Positions 17,748-25,762 of a DNA stretch of 64,000 nt are shown piece by piece (the stretch's first letter is position 1; every line of letters begins with the position of its first letter). Source of the DNA: Rhodococcus sp. UNC23MFCrub1.1 (GTDB lineage Bacteria > Actinomycetota > Actinomycetes > Mycobacteriales > Mycobacteriaceae); assembly GCF_000686025.1 (NCBI RefSeq), contig NZ_JMLQ01000006.1, forward strand, positions 217,426-281,425, written 5' to 3'. The notes beneath the pieces were generated by a model. It was not told where the DNA came from, did no database searches, and saw only the letters and a program-made list of their open reading frames with translations. The translations under genes and the position numbers were made by a program.

Positions 17748-18694
17748 GGGGTTCGATCCTGTCCGCCACGGCGCTCGCGGCGGTCGCCGTGCTGGGTGTC
17801 GGATACCTGTCGTTGAACGTCCTGGACATCGATCCGCGACGCGACCACGCCGAGATCACCGTGCCGCTCACGACGTCCGGCGGCCTGATCGACACCTCTC
17901 AGGTGACCTTGCGAGGATTCGCCATCGGCAGGGTCGAGCGGATCGACGTCGAGGGCGGTGGACTCCGTGCGGTCGTCAGAGTGGATGCCGCGCAGAAGAT
18001 TCCGGTCGACACCGAGGTGCGGGTCTCGAATCTCTCCGCGGCGGGCGAACAGTTCCTCGACTTCCGTCCGCATTCGGACTCCGGGCCGTACCTGGCGGAC
18101 GGGGACGTGGTGGACGCGGCGGACGTCTCGGTCGCTCCCAGCGTCAGCGACACCCTCGCGGTCGCCGAGGCACTCACGCGCGAGATCGACACCGATGCGC
18201 TGGGCGGCATCGTCGACACGGTCGACACCGCCACGCGTGGCCGGGAGTCGGACATCGACAACGTCGTCGAGGTGTTGCGGCTGCTGTCCCTCACGTTGGC
18301 CGACAAGAAGGACGAGATCCGGCGGCTGTATCGCAACCTGCAGGTGCTCGGCGAGAACGCGTACGCCGATGCGCTGGGCCCGCGGCTCGCGGACGCGGTT
18401 CCCGAACTGAACGCCTCCGGAGCAGGTCTCGACCACCTGATCGGTTCGTACCAGGACTACTCGTACGTCGGCGAGACCGTGTGGGACGGCGAACTGGCCC
18501 GGTTGGTGCCCAAGATCGACGAGTACCTGAGTCAGTTGTCGCCGGACCTCGGCTTCATCGCCACCGTGCTGCGCCCGGTCACACAGCCGATCCGCCCGCT
18601 CCGGGTCGATGCCGGCGCCCTGGTGACGATGCTCGAGCAGGTCTTCCCGCGCGGCGGACCGGCTCGGGTGGCCGTGACCCTGCCCGGCAACTGA
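17744..18694 (+). CDS. mceF: MceF
   Basis: A 316-residue Mce protein, last of the six. The N-terminal membrane helix is about 5-25, the MCE domain holds TSGGLIDTSQVTLRGFAIGRV, and a helical domain follows. It overlaps mceE by 4 bases. A Mas gene follows after 40 bases, the usual tail of mce operons. Confidence 0.9.
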   Translation: MRGSILSATALAAVAVLGVGYLSLNVLDIDPRRDHAEITVPLTTSGGLIDTSQVTLRGFAIGRVERIDVEGGGLRAVVRVDAAQKIPVDTEVRVSNLSAAGEQFLDFRPHSDSGPYLADGDVVDAADVSVAPSVSDTLAVAEALTREIDTDALGGIVDTVDTATRGRESDIDNVVEVLRLLSLTLADKKDEIRRLYRNLQVLGENAYADALGPRLADAVPELNASGAGLDHLIGSYQDYSYVGETVWDGELARLVPKIDEYLSQLSPDLGFIATVLRPVTQPIRPLRVDAGALVTMLEQVFPRGGPARVAVTLPGN

Positions 18695-18734
18695 CGTACC
18701 CCTCCTGCATCAGACGGACGACGAGAAGGCCATC

Positions 18735-19316
18735 ATGACAACAGAACTCGACACCACCTCGACCGAGGACGACGCGGCGCCGGACACGGCGGTGCCCGCG
18801 GTGTCGTCCCGGACGCGCCTCGTGGCGATCGTCGCCACCGTGGTCGCCGTGCTCGCGACCGTCGCTGCCGTGGTGGCAGGAGTGCAGTGGCAGTCCGCCC
18901 ACTCGGCCCTGGCCGCGGAACGCGGAGCCGATGCCGACCGCGCCACCGCCGAGAACACGGCGCGGGCGTACACGGAGCGGTCGTTGACCTACGACCACAC
19001 GGACATCGACGGCTTCTTCGGGGGCGTAGAGGAGGGCACCACCGACGCTCTGCGTGAGCGCTTCGACGGTGTGCGCGAGGTGCTCACGCAGATCATGACC
19101 GACTCGCAGGTGGTGGCGTCGGGTCGGGTGAACGCAGCGACGGTCACGGCGCAGGAGGGCGACACCTACACGGTGTCGGTCTTCGCGACCCAGACCACGC
19201 AGAACCTGCAGCAGCCCGAACCCGGTGCCGTGCCGACGCTTCTGACGGTGACCGTCGAGCACACCGGCGACGAGTGGTTGGTCTCGGACTACGGAGCCGA
19301 CACCGGCACGTCCTGA
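18735..19316 (+). CDS. Mce-associated membrane protein (Mas)
   Basis: A 193-residue protein with an acidic disordered N-terminus and one membrane helix (about 29-50). An extracytoplasmic domain of the Mas/VirB8-like type follows, with YTERSLTYDHTDIDGFFGGVEEGTTDALRERF split over its core. Mas proteins stabilise Mce transporters in mycobacteria. Only one Mas gene follows here, where many mce operons have two to four. Its last 28 bases overlap the convergent methyltransferase gene. Confidence 0.85.
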   Translation: MTTELDTTSTEDDAAPDTAVPAVSSRTRLVAIVATVVAVLATVAAVVAGVQWQSAHSALAAERGADADRATAENTARAYTERSLTYDHTDIDGFFGGVEEGTTDALRERFDGVREVLTQIMTDSQVVASGRVNAATVTAQEGDTYTVSVFATQTTQNLQQPEPGAVPTLLTVTVEHTGDEWLVSDYGADTGTS

Positions 19317-20116
19317 TCGCTGCGGCTCAGCCGCCCGGTGACGAACTGGGCTGCGCCGTGGATGCGCTGCTCCACATGCTCGACCCCGCGTTCCCGCAGG
19401 ACGTCGGTGATGTCGTCGCGTCGGAACATCTCCAGTCCCACGGTGCTCGCTGCCGCGGCGGTGACCGCCCCGACCGGCTGTGGGCCGCGCCGCACCGTCG
19501 TCATGAGCGCGATGCGGCCGCCCGGTCGCAGCACCCGGATCATCTCGTCGAGGACCCGGTACGGCTCCGGCACCAGGTACAGCGCGGCGTAGCAGCACAC
19601 CGCGTCCACGGCGTCGTCCTCGAACGGGATCTCTCGCGCGTCCCCGAGCAGGTAGGCGACGTGCTCGTCGTCGTCGGTGTCCGCCGACGCGCGGGCGATC
19701 ATCGGCTCCGACGCGTCCAGGCCGATGACGAGAGGCCGACCGTGCGCTCCGGTGAGCATGGCCTCGGCCAGCGATCGCGAGAAGTTGCCGGGTCCGCACG
19801 CGACGTCCAGGACGACCGACACGTCGGGGGACACGAGACCGAGGTCACGCACCGCGTAGGCCCGCTGTTCCTCCACGGAGGGCCCGCCGGCGCCCATCCA
19901 CAGGCGGAACAGAGGCCGCCACGCGCGTTCGTAGACGGCCGCGAGGGGGGAGAAGGTCATCAGGCGCCCGGCGACGGACGATGCGGAGGCGGGGGACGCC
20001 TCTCGCGCTGTGGAGTCCGTCACCCGGACGTCGAGCACTCCGCGCATCGGCGACGACGCGTCGACACCCGTTCGGAGTAGTTCTCGGGTCCGCCGTACCG
20101 CGGGTGTCTCGGCCAT
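19289..20116 (-). CDS. Class I SAM-dependent methyltransferase
   Basis: A 275-residue methyltransferase. Motif I, VVLDVACGPGNFSRSLAEA, starts near residue 102. Motif II, VIGLDASEPMIARA, and a later LRPGGRIALMTT complete the ubiE-like fold. The first 70 residues form a separate N-terminal extension. ATG 20116 is chosen; a GTG at 20125 is possible. The substrate is unknown. The 3' end overlaps the Mas gene on the other strand by 28 bases. It is not a mycolic acid cyclopropane synthase by its motifs. Confidence 0.85.
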   Translation of the reverse strand: MAETPAVRRTRELLRTGVDASSPMRGVLDVRVTDSTAREASPASASSVAGRLMTFSPLAAVYERAWRPLFRLWMGAGGPSVEEQRAYAVRDLGLVSPDVSVVLDVACGPGNFSRSLAEAMLTGAHGRPLVIGLDASEPMIARASADTDDDEHVAYLLGDAREIPFEDDAVDAVCCYAALYLVPEPYRVLDEMIRVLRPGGRIALMTTVRRGPQPVGAVTAAAASTVGLEMFRRDDITDVLRERGVEHVEQRIHGAAQFVTGRLSRSDQDVPVSAP

Positions 20117-20220
20117 ACCGACCACGCTAGCGCGACCACGCCCACGGCGGTGCGGACGTTGCTACTGTGACCGACGGGGTCCGGTCGGACCCGTTCGCGT
20201 ACAGGGGAGGACGTCACGTC

Positions 20221-20481
20221 ATGGCTTCGATCACGGTGCCCACCATCGCTGGAATCGGTCTCGCTGCAACAGGTGCCGCGCACTTCGTGGCGCCCGACGC
20301 CTTCCGCTCGATCACCGAGCCGGCGTTCCCGAAGGACACTCGTACGTGGACCTACCGCAACGGTGCGTCGGAGCTCGTGATCGGCACCGCCATCGCCGTC
20401 CCGGCCACGCGCAAGGTCGGTCTCGTCGCGCTCGCGGGGTACCTCGGCTTCCTCGGGTACCGGATGGCCACCGCTCGCTGA
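20221..20481 (+). CDS. Small DoxX-like membrane protein
   Basis: An 86-residue protein with three hydrophobic stretches, at the N-terminus ([15 protein letters not shown]), in the middle ([11 protein letters not shown]) and at the end ([18 protein letters not shown]). The pattern of a helix ending in GxxHF, a charged loop and two helices is like a trimmed DoxX protein. AGGGGAGG lies 10 bases before the ATG. It is divergent from the methyltransferase gene. The function is unknown. Confidence 0.7.
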   Translation: MASITVPTIAGIGLAATGAAHFVAPDAFRSITEPAFPKDTRTWTYRNGASELVIGTAIAVPATRKVGLVALAGYLGFLGYRMATAR

Positions 20482-20534
20482 TCCGTCGCCGGGGACGAAT
20501 CGGACATGGTTTACGAGTCAACGATGCACGGGTA

Positions 20535-20550
20535 GACATGTGTACATGTC
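20535..20550. promoter_or_regulatory. Inverted repeat overlapping the adh start codon
   Basis: GACATGT (20535-20541) and ACATGTC (20544-20550) are perfect inverted arms with a 2-base spacer, and the adh ATG at 20546 lies in the right arm. It could be a repressor site or an RNA hairpin hiding the start codon. No strong Shine-Dalgarno sequence precedes the ATG. Confidence 0.4.
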
Positions 20551-21586
20551 CACAGCAACCGCATACGCCGCCACCGCACCCGACGCACCGCTCGAGAAGA
20601 CCACCATCGAGCGACGAGAGCTCGGTCCGAACGACATCCTGATCGACGTCAAGTTCGCCGGTATCTGCCACTCGGACATCCACACCGCCCGCAACGAGTG
20701 GGGCGGCACCACGTACCCCGTCGTCCCCGGCCACGAGATCGCCGGCATCGTCGCCGAGGTCGGTTCCGACGTCACCAGCCGCAAGGTCGGCGATCGCGTC
20801 GGCGTCGGCTGCTTCGTCGACTCCTGTGGCACCTGTGAGGCCTGCAAGGACGGCGACGAGCAGTACTGCACCAAGGGCGTCGTCCAGACGTACAACTCGA
20901 AGACGTACGAGGGTGAGTTCACCCACGGTGGCTACTCGACGCAGATCGTCGTCACCGAGAAGTTCGTGCTGGGCATCCCCGAGGGCGTCGAGCTCGACGT
21001 CGCCGCGCCGCTGCTGTGCGCCGGCATCACCCTCTACTCGCCGCTGAAGCACTGGGGCGCGGGCCCCGACAAGAAGGTCGCCATCATCGGCATGGGCGGA
21101 CTGGGCCACGTCGGCGTCAAGATCGCCCACGCGCTCGGCGCTCACGTCACCGTGCTCAGCCAGACGCTGAGCAAGGAGGAGGACGGCAAGCGACTCGGAG
21201 CCGACGAGTACTACGCCACGAAGGACACCACCGCGCTGAAGGACCTGCGCGGGAAGTTCGACCTCATCCTCAACACCGTCTCCGCGAACCTGCCGATGGG
21301 CGACTACCTCGGCCTGCTCGCCCGTAACGGCACGCTCGTCGAGTTGGGCGTTCCCGAGAAGCCCCTCGAGGTCCCGGCCTTCAACCTGCTGGCGAACCGT
21401 CGTTCGTTCGCGGGCTCCATGGTCGGCGGCATCGCCGAGACCCAGGAGATGCTGGACTTCTGCGCCGAGCACCACATCGGCGCCGAGATCGAGGTCATCT
21501 CCGGCGACCAGATCAACGAGGCGTACGACCGCGTCGTCAAGTCGGACGTGCGCTACCGCTTCGTGATCGACACCGCCACCCTCTGA
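20546..21586 (+). CDS. Zinc-dependent, NAD(P)-dependent alcohol dehydrogenase (AdhC/cinnamyl alcohol type)
   Basis: A 346-residue medium-chain dehydrogenase. Catalytic zinc ligands are in GICHSDIH and GHEIAGIV. The structural zinc site has four Cys in [17 protein letters not shown]. The cofactor-binding motif is [13 protein letters not shown], and the C-terminal [15 protein letters not shown] is typical of the AdhC/YahK group. These enzymes reduce aldehydes with NADPH. ATG 20546 is used; the GTG at 20540 is possible. A terminator separates it from convergent ppk2. Confidence 0.92.
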   Translation: MSTATAYAATAPDAPLEKTTIERRELGPNDILIDVKFAGICHSDIHTARNEWGGTTYPVVPGHEIAGIVAEVGSDVTSRKVGDRVGVGCFVDSCGTCEACKDGDEQYCTKGVVQTYNSKTYEGEFTHGGYSTQIVVTEKFVLGIPEGVELDVAAPLLCAGITLYSPLKHWGAGPDKKVAIIGMGGLGHVGVKIAHALGAHVTVLSQTLSKEEDGKRLGADEYYATKDTTALKDLRGKFDLILNTVSANLPMGDYLGLLARNGTLVELGVPEKPLEVPAFNLLANRRSFAGSMVGGIAETQEMLDFCAEHHIGAEIEVISGDQINEAYDRVVKSDVRYRFVIDTATL

Positions 21587-21623
21587 TCCACGGGCGCAGC
21601 GCCACAGCTGCGAACACCACCTT

Positions 21624-21651
21624 CGGGCGCCGACCTCGCGGTCGGCGCCCG
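21624..21651. terminator. Bidirectional terminator between adh and ppk2
   Basis: A perfect 12-bp stem, 21624-21635 with 21640-21651, closes a TCGC tetraloop. It lies between convergent genes and can act on both strands. Confidence 0.85.
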
Positions 21652-21658
21652 TCGGCGT

Positions 21659-22525
21659 TCACGGCCGCGGCAGGGACGCCAGACGCTGCTTCTCGTGCTC
21701 CACGTCGAAGTCCGCGGGCGGCCACTGCAGGTCCAACGACGTCAGTGCTCCCGTCAGCAGCTCCGTGACGGCGAGGCGGCTGTACCATTTGTGATCGGAC
21801 GGCACCACGTACCAGGGCGCCCACTCCGTGTCGGTGCGATCCAGGACCGCCTGGTACGCCTCCTGGTAGGCGACCCACTTCTCGCGCGCCTCGATGTCGC
21901 TCGGGTCGTACTTCCAGTACTTGTCCGGCCGGCGCAGTCGACGAGCGAGACGCTTGCCCTGCTGCTCCCACGACAGCGCCATGGCCACCTTGACGATGGT
22001 GGTGCCGCTCTCGACCACGCGGCGCTCGAAGTCGTTGATCTCGTCGTAGCGCGTGCGCCACACGCTGGGATGAGCGAGTTCGTTCACACGGACGATGAGG
22101 ACGTCCTCGTAGTGGGACCGGTCGAAGACCCCGATCTGGCCCGGTCGCGGCAGCTTCTTCTCCACGCGCCACAGGAACGGGTGCGCCCGCTCCTCCTCCG
22201 TCGGGGTGCCGAAGGTCGCGTGATCGACACCCTGGGGCTCGACCATGCCGAGCACGTGCCGGACCATGCCGCCCTTGCCCGAGGTGTCCATCCCCTGCAG
22301 CACGAGCAGGACCGACCGGTGGTCGCCGCTCTTGCCGCAGGCGTACAGACGCTCCTGAAGTTCCGACAGGATCTTGCCGCGCGCCGACATCAACTCCTTG
22401 CCGGCGTCCTTGTCGCGATCGAAACCGGGCGTCGACGCGGCGTCCACCGTCGACCACGACGTGCCCGACGCGGCCAGGGCCGCGGGCAAATTCGTGGTGA
22501 AGCCGGGCGACGGTGAGCTGCTCAT
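21659..22525 (-). CDS. ppk2: Polyphosphate kinase 2 family protein
   Basis: A 288-residue PPK2-type kinase that moves phosphate between polyphosphate and nucleotides. Walker A is LQGMDTSGKGGMVRHVLG; Walker B and lid are GVFDRSHYEDVLIVRV and KRLARRLRRPDKYWKYDPSD. It resembles the PPK2 class I/III architecture with one domain. It begins 30 bases after the sigF stop on the same strand, so rsbW-sigF-ppk2 may be one transcript. The direction of catalysis (polyP to NTP or the reverse) cannot be read from the sequence. Confidence 0.88.
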   Translation of the reverse strand: MSSSPSPGFTTNLPAALAASGTSWSTVDAASTPGFDRDKDAGKELMSARGKILSELQERLYACGKSGDHRSVLLVLQGMDTSGKGGMVRHVLGMVEPQGVDHATFGTPTEEERAHPFLWRVEKKLPRPGQIGVFDRSHYEDVLIVRVNELAHPSVWRTRYDEINDFERRVVESGTTIVKVAMALSWEQQGKRLARRLRRPDKYWKYDPSDIEAREKWVAYQEAYQAVLDRTDTEWAPWYVVPSDHKWYSRLAVTELLTGALTSLDLQWPPADFDVEHEKQRLASLPRP

Positions 22526-22555
22526 CCCGCGAGCGTAGGCGTACGCCCCGCTTCT

Positions 22556-23347
22556 CTAGTGCAGTTCCTCGCGGAGTTGGGCGAGTGTCCGGGCGAGGAG
22601 ACGCGAGACGTGCATCTGCGAGATCCCCATCTTCTCGGCGATCTGCGTCTGCGTCATGTTGCCGAAGAAGCGCAGCAGCAGCACGTTGCGCTCACGCTCG
22701 GGGAGCTTCTCGAGCAGGGGACGGAGAGCCTCGTGGTTCTCGACGTTCTCCATCTCCTTGTCGTAGTCACCGAGGGTGTCCGCCAACGACAGGCCCTCGG
22801 AATCGCTTCCGCTGGAAGCACTGTCGACCGAGAGTGTCTGGTAGGCGTTGCCTGCAGTGAGCCCCATCGCGACCTCGTCGCGGTCCAGGTCGAGATACTC
22901 GGCCAACTCGGAGACGGTCGGTGACCGCCCCTGCGTCTGCGACAGATCCGCGATGGCACGGGAGAGCTGCAGGTGCAGTTCCTTCATGCGCCGAGGGACG
23001 CGGACGGCCCATCCCGCGTCACGGAAGTGCCGGCGTACCTCGCCCATGATCGTGGGTACCGCGAAGGACACGAAATCGGATCCGCGTTCGACGTCGAAGC
23101 GATCGACCGCGTTGACCAGCCCGACGCGGGCGACCTGCACCAGATCGTCGTGCGCCTCACCGCGGCCGTCGAATCGGCGGGCGATGTGTTCGGCGAGTGG
23201 CAGGCACCGCGTCACCAGCTCGTCGCGCAGCTTGCCTCGCAGGGGATCGCCCTCGGGCAGCGTGCGGATGCGGGTGAAGCGCTCGGCGACGTCGGCGTAC
23301 TCGTCCGCCGAGCGCCGTGACTTCGGCTTGCGTTCGCTTGTCGTCAC
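22556..23347 (-). CDS. sigF: Stress-response sigma factor SigF (SigB/F/G family)
   Basis: A 263-residue alternative sigma factor. Region 2 is visible as DELVTRCLPLAEHIARRF and DLVQVARVGLVNAVDRFD. Region 3 holds VRVPRRMKELHLQL, and region 4 the helix-turn-helix TQTQIAEKMGISQMHVSRLLARTL. No region 1.1, as expected for this family. GTG 23347 overlaps the rsbW stop by 4 bases. A long apparent N-terminal extension back to 23875 is out-of-frame rsbW DNA. RsbW is expected to hold SigF inactive until stress. A SigF-type promoter precedes the operon (23844-23869). Confidence 0.93.
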   Translation of the reverse strand: MTTSERKPKSRRSADEYADVAERFTRIRTLPEGDPLRGKLRDELVTRCLPLAEHIARRFDGRGEAHDDLVQVARVGLVNAVDRFDVERGSDFVSFAVPTIMGEVRRHFRDAGWAVRVPRRMKELHLQLSRAIADLSQTQGRSPTVSELAEYLDLDRDEVAMGLTAGNAYQTLSVDSASSGSDSEGLSLADTLGDYDKEMENVENHEALRPLLEKLPERERNVLLLRFFGNMTQTQIAEKMGISQMHVSRLLARTLAQLREELH

Positions 23348-23775
23348 TCGTCCCAGCCGTGCTTGCTCTTGGTGAACTCGATGGTGGTCGAGACGACACC
23401 GCGCTCGTCCTCGGACTGCGACGTCGACACGGAGTCGGTCAGGGCGTTGAGAACGTGCCAGCCGAAACCGCTGGCGTCGAGATCGGCGCCGGCCTCGGTC
23501 GTCGTCGTCACCGACACGTGGAGAGCGTCGTCCGCGGTGAGGAAACGGCACACCATGCGGGCACCCGGGGTGGCACGCACGATGAGGCGGCTGCAGGACT
23601 CGTCGATGGCGAGCCGGATGTCGGCGATGCTGTCCAGATCGAAGTCGTCCTGGGCGGCGAGTGTCGCGGCCACGGCGCGAGTGACCGACAGCTGGCTCGC
23701 GTCGGCGTGGACACCGAGCTCGATGGTGGCGTCGGCCCCCTCCGTGTTCGGCTCCGTCGTGATGGCCCGTGTCAT
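23344..23775 (-). CDS. rsbW: Anti-sigma factor RsbW-like kinase
   Basis: A 143-residue HATPase_c-type protein. The N box region is IRLAIDESCSRLIVRA, and the G box is in DASGFGWHVLNALTDSV. The usual Asn of the N box is not evident, so ATP use differs or is weak. ATG 23775 has GGAG five bases upstream. The stop overlaps the sigF GTG, the standard anti-sigma/sigma pairing. It should bind SigF and be countered by a STAS protein; one is encoded divergently at 24123. Confidence 0.9.
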   Translation of the reverse strand: MTRAITTEPNTEGADATIELGVHADASQLSVTRAVAATLAAQDDFDLDSIADIRLAIDESCSRLIVRATPGARMVCRFLTADDALHVSVTTTTEAGADLDASGFGWHVLNALTDSVSTSQSEDERGVVSTTIEFTKSKHGWDE

Positions 23776-23843
23776 GAGGTCTCCCACTTCTTCGTGTCGC
23801 GTGTCGGTTCAGACGAACCTCGTACGTGTTCGACCGGTCGAGA

Positions 23844-23869
23844 TTACCCGGGGGCCGTCGTCGCAAAAC
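23844..23869 (-). promoter_or_regulatory. SigF-type promoter of rsbW-sigF
   Basis: Reading leftwards: GTTT at 23869-23866, a 16-base spacer, and GGGTAA at 23849-23844. The mycobacterial SigF consensus is GTTT-N15-17-GGGTAT. It lies 69 bases from the rsbW start and indicates autoregulation of sigF. The rest of the 347-base gap (23776-24122) holds no gene. Confidence 0.75.
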
Positions 23870-24122
23870 GTGCACCGTACCGGCGGCGTCTCCCGCGGCG
23901 TCGCTCGATGTTCACCCGGATCCTCACCGAAGTGGTTGGCAGACCGCTCCGGGTAGCGTAGGTTCAGAGACAGGTTGAGTCAGCAGCCGACGTACGAAGC
24001 ACCGTCGATGGTCGCTCGGACTCCTTTCCATCAACCGCCACTCATTCTGCAGTCGCGGACGGGTTCTTTCTCCTGCAGCACCATTGCTCTGCTTCTCCAG
24101 CTAGATCGGCATTTGGAGAATC

Positions 24123-24488
24123 ATGACTGTTTCGACTTCACACGCATCCACCACCACCACTCTCGGCGACGACGTCGTCATGCTCGGCGGACTCATCTCC
24201 GTCGTGCGCACCGACTCGGAGACCACGTACCGCGTCACCGGCAGTGTGGACCTGTCCAACTCGTCCACCTTCTCGGACGTCGTGAGCAACGACGTCGAGG
24301 CGGGACGAAGCATCGTGCTCGATTTGTCCGGAGTCGACTTCTTCGGCACCGCAGCACTTTCCGTCGTGGCGGGTCTCGACGACCGCAGCGCGGCGAACGG
24401 TTCCCACCTGACCCTCGTGGTCGGCGACGCGGTCACCCGCGTCATGGGTGCCGCTCGGTGGGAGCCCACCGCACGCGTGGTCCGCTGA
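24123..24488 (+). CDS. STAS-domain anti-sigma factor antagonist
   Basis: A 121-residue STAS protein. It has TYRVTGSVDLSNSSTFSDVV and IVLDLSGVDFFGTAALSVV. The usual phosphorylated Ser in a DSSGL-like loop is replaced by GTAAL, so the nearby Thr would be the phosphorylation site, if any. GGAGA lies six bases before ATG 24123. It is divergent from rsbW-sigF, which makes it the natural candidate to release SigF. A possible upstream SigF-like site (GTGG at 23932, GGGTAG at 23951) is weak. Confidence 0.85.
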   Translation: MTVSTSHASTTTTLGDDVVMLGGLISVVRTDSETTYRVTGSVDLSNSSTFSDVVSNDVEAGRSIVLDLSGVDFFGTAALSVVAGLDDRSAANGSHLTLVVGDAVTRVMGAARWEPTARVVR

Positions 24489-24542
24489 CCACCCTGCACC
24501 GAAACTCGGCGTGATCCGGTTCGTCCGGGTCGTCGCTCCCCC

Positions 24543-24577
24543 CTGCCCCTGTCGCCGGTTCCCGGTGGCAGGGGCAG
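24543..24577 (+). terminator. Terminator hairpin after the STAS gene
   Basis: Arms 24543-24558 and 24562-24577 pair over 16 positions, including two wobble pairs in the inner part and a perfect 9-bp outer part (CTGCCCCTG with CAGGGGCAG), around a 3-base loop. It ends 31 bases before the PHP gene. Confidence 0.7.
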
Positions 24578-24608
24578 TGTCATGTCCGGGGCCGTAGGCT
24601 CTGACGGC

Positions 24609-25643
24609 ATGGAACCTGTTGCCGCACTGCGAGAGGTGGCGTTCTGGCTCGAGCGGTCGCGGGCCGAGACGCGCCGGGTCAAGGCCTACCGCACCGCCGC
24701 CGACGTCCTGGCCGCACTGGACGCCGACAGGATGGCCGAGCTCGCTCGCACCGACGGCTGGACCACCCTGCGCGGCATCGGTCCGAAGACCTCCGCGGTC
24801 GCCGCGGCGGCCGCGGCCGGCGAGGTTCCCGAGTACCTCCTGCAACTGCGCGCCGAGGCACAGCCCATCGGTGTCGGCGGCGAGGAACTGCGAACAGCTC
24901 TGCGCGGGGATCTGCACACTCACTCCGACTGGTCGGACGGGGGAAGTCCGATCGAGGAGATGGCGGAGACCGCGCGCAGGATCGGGCACGAGTACTGGGT
25001 GCTCACCGACCATTCACCGCGTCTGACCGTCGCCCACGGGCTCTCCGCCGACCGACTGCGCGCCCAGCTCGAGGTCATGGACGAGGTGCAGCGACGCTTC
25101 GAGACCGACGGCGGGCGGCCGATGCGGGTGCTGACCGGCATCGAGGTCGACATCCTCGACGACGGGTCGCTGGACCAGGAGCCGGAGCTGCTCGACGACC
25201 TCGACATCGTCGTCGCGAGCGTCCACTCCCACCTGCGCGCGGACAGCGCCACGATGACGGCGCGCATGATCGCCGCGGTGACGAACCCGCAGGTCGACGT
25301 TCTCGGCCACTGCACCGGCCGTCTCGTCGAGGGCGGACGCGGCACCCGCCCCGAGTCGACGTTCGACGCCCGTGCCGTGTTCGAGGCGTGCCGTGACCAC
25401 GGGACCGCGGTGGAGATCAACGCGCGTCCCGAGCGCCAGGACCCGCCGGAGCGGTTGATGGAGCTCGCTCTGGAGATCGGCTGCCTGTTCAGCATCGACA
25501 CCGACGCGCACGCCCCCGGCCAACTCGACTGGCTCGGCCACGGTTGTGCGCGTGCCACCGCGGTGGGCGTTCCGCCGGACCGTATCGTCACCACCTGGCC
25601 GGTCGACCGGTTGCTGGACTGGGCGTCGTCGGACGGAGCGTGA
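24609..25643 (+). CDS. PHP-domain phosphoesterase with an N-terminal PolX-like helical domain
   Basis: A 344-residue protein. Residues 1-85 resemble the 8-kDa helix-hairpin-helix domain of family X DNA polymerases (LERSRAETRRVKAYRTAADVL split, then TLRGIGPKTSAVAAAA). A PHP domain follows with metal-binding motifs HTHSDWSDG, LTDHSPR, GIEVDILDDG, ASVHSH, LGHC and SIDTDAHAPG. The polymerase palm of bacterial PolX is absent. Known PHP domains of this type act as histidinol-phosphatase-like or DNA 3' phosphoesterases. The GTGA at its stop could start the next frame. Confidence 0.8.
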   Translation: MEPVAALREVAFWLERSRAETRRVKAYRTAADVLAALDADRMAELARTDGWTTLRGIGPKTSAVAAAAAAGEVPEYLLQLRAEAQPIGVGGEELRTALRGDLHTHSDWSDGGSPIEEMAETARRIGHEYWVLTDHSPRLTVAHGLSADRLRAQLEVMDEVQRRFETDGGRPMRVLTGIEVDILDDGSLDQEPELLDDLDIVVASVHSHLRADSATMTARMIAAVTNPQVDVLGHCTGRLVEGGRGTRPESTFDARAVFEACRDHGTAVEINARPERQDPPERLMELALEIGCLFSIDTDAHAPGQLDWLGHGCARATAVGVPPDRIVTTWPVDRLLDWASSDGA

Positions 25644-25762
25644 CGCGGGCAGGTACCGGTCCCCGAGAGGAAAAGCGGGCAAAGAACGGGCAGAGTGCGT
25701 CGAAGGTGGAACAATCGCGAGGTGTTGCTGGGGGCGGAAACGGGTCTGGGGGCGGAGACGTG

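Noticed and set aside
23932..23956. A SigF-type promoter for the STAS gene (GTGG, N15, GGGTAG)
   Set aside because: The -35 matches poorly and the better GGTT is only 13 bases from GGGTAG; kept only as a remark.
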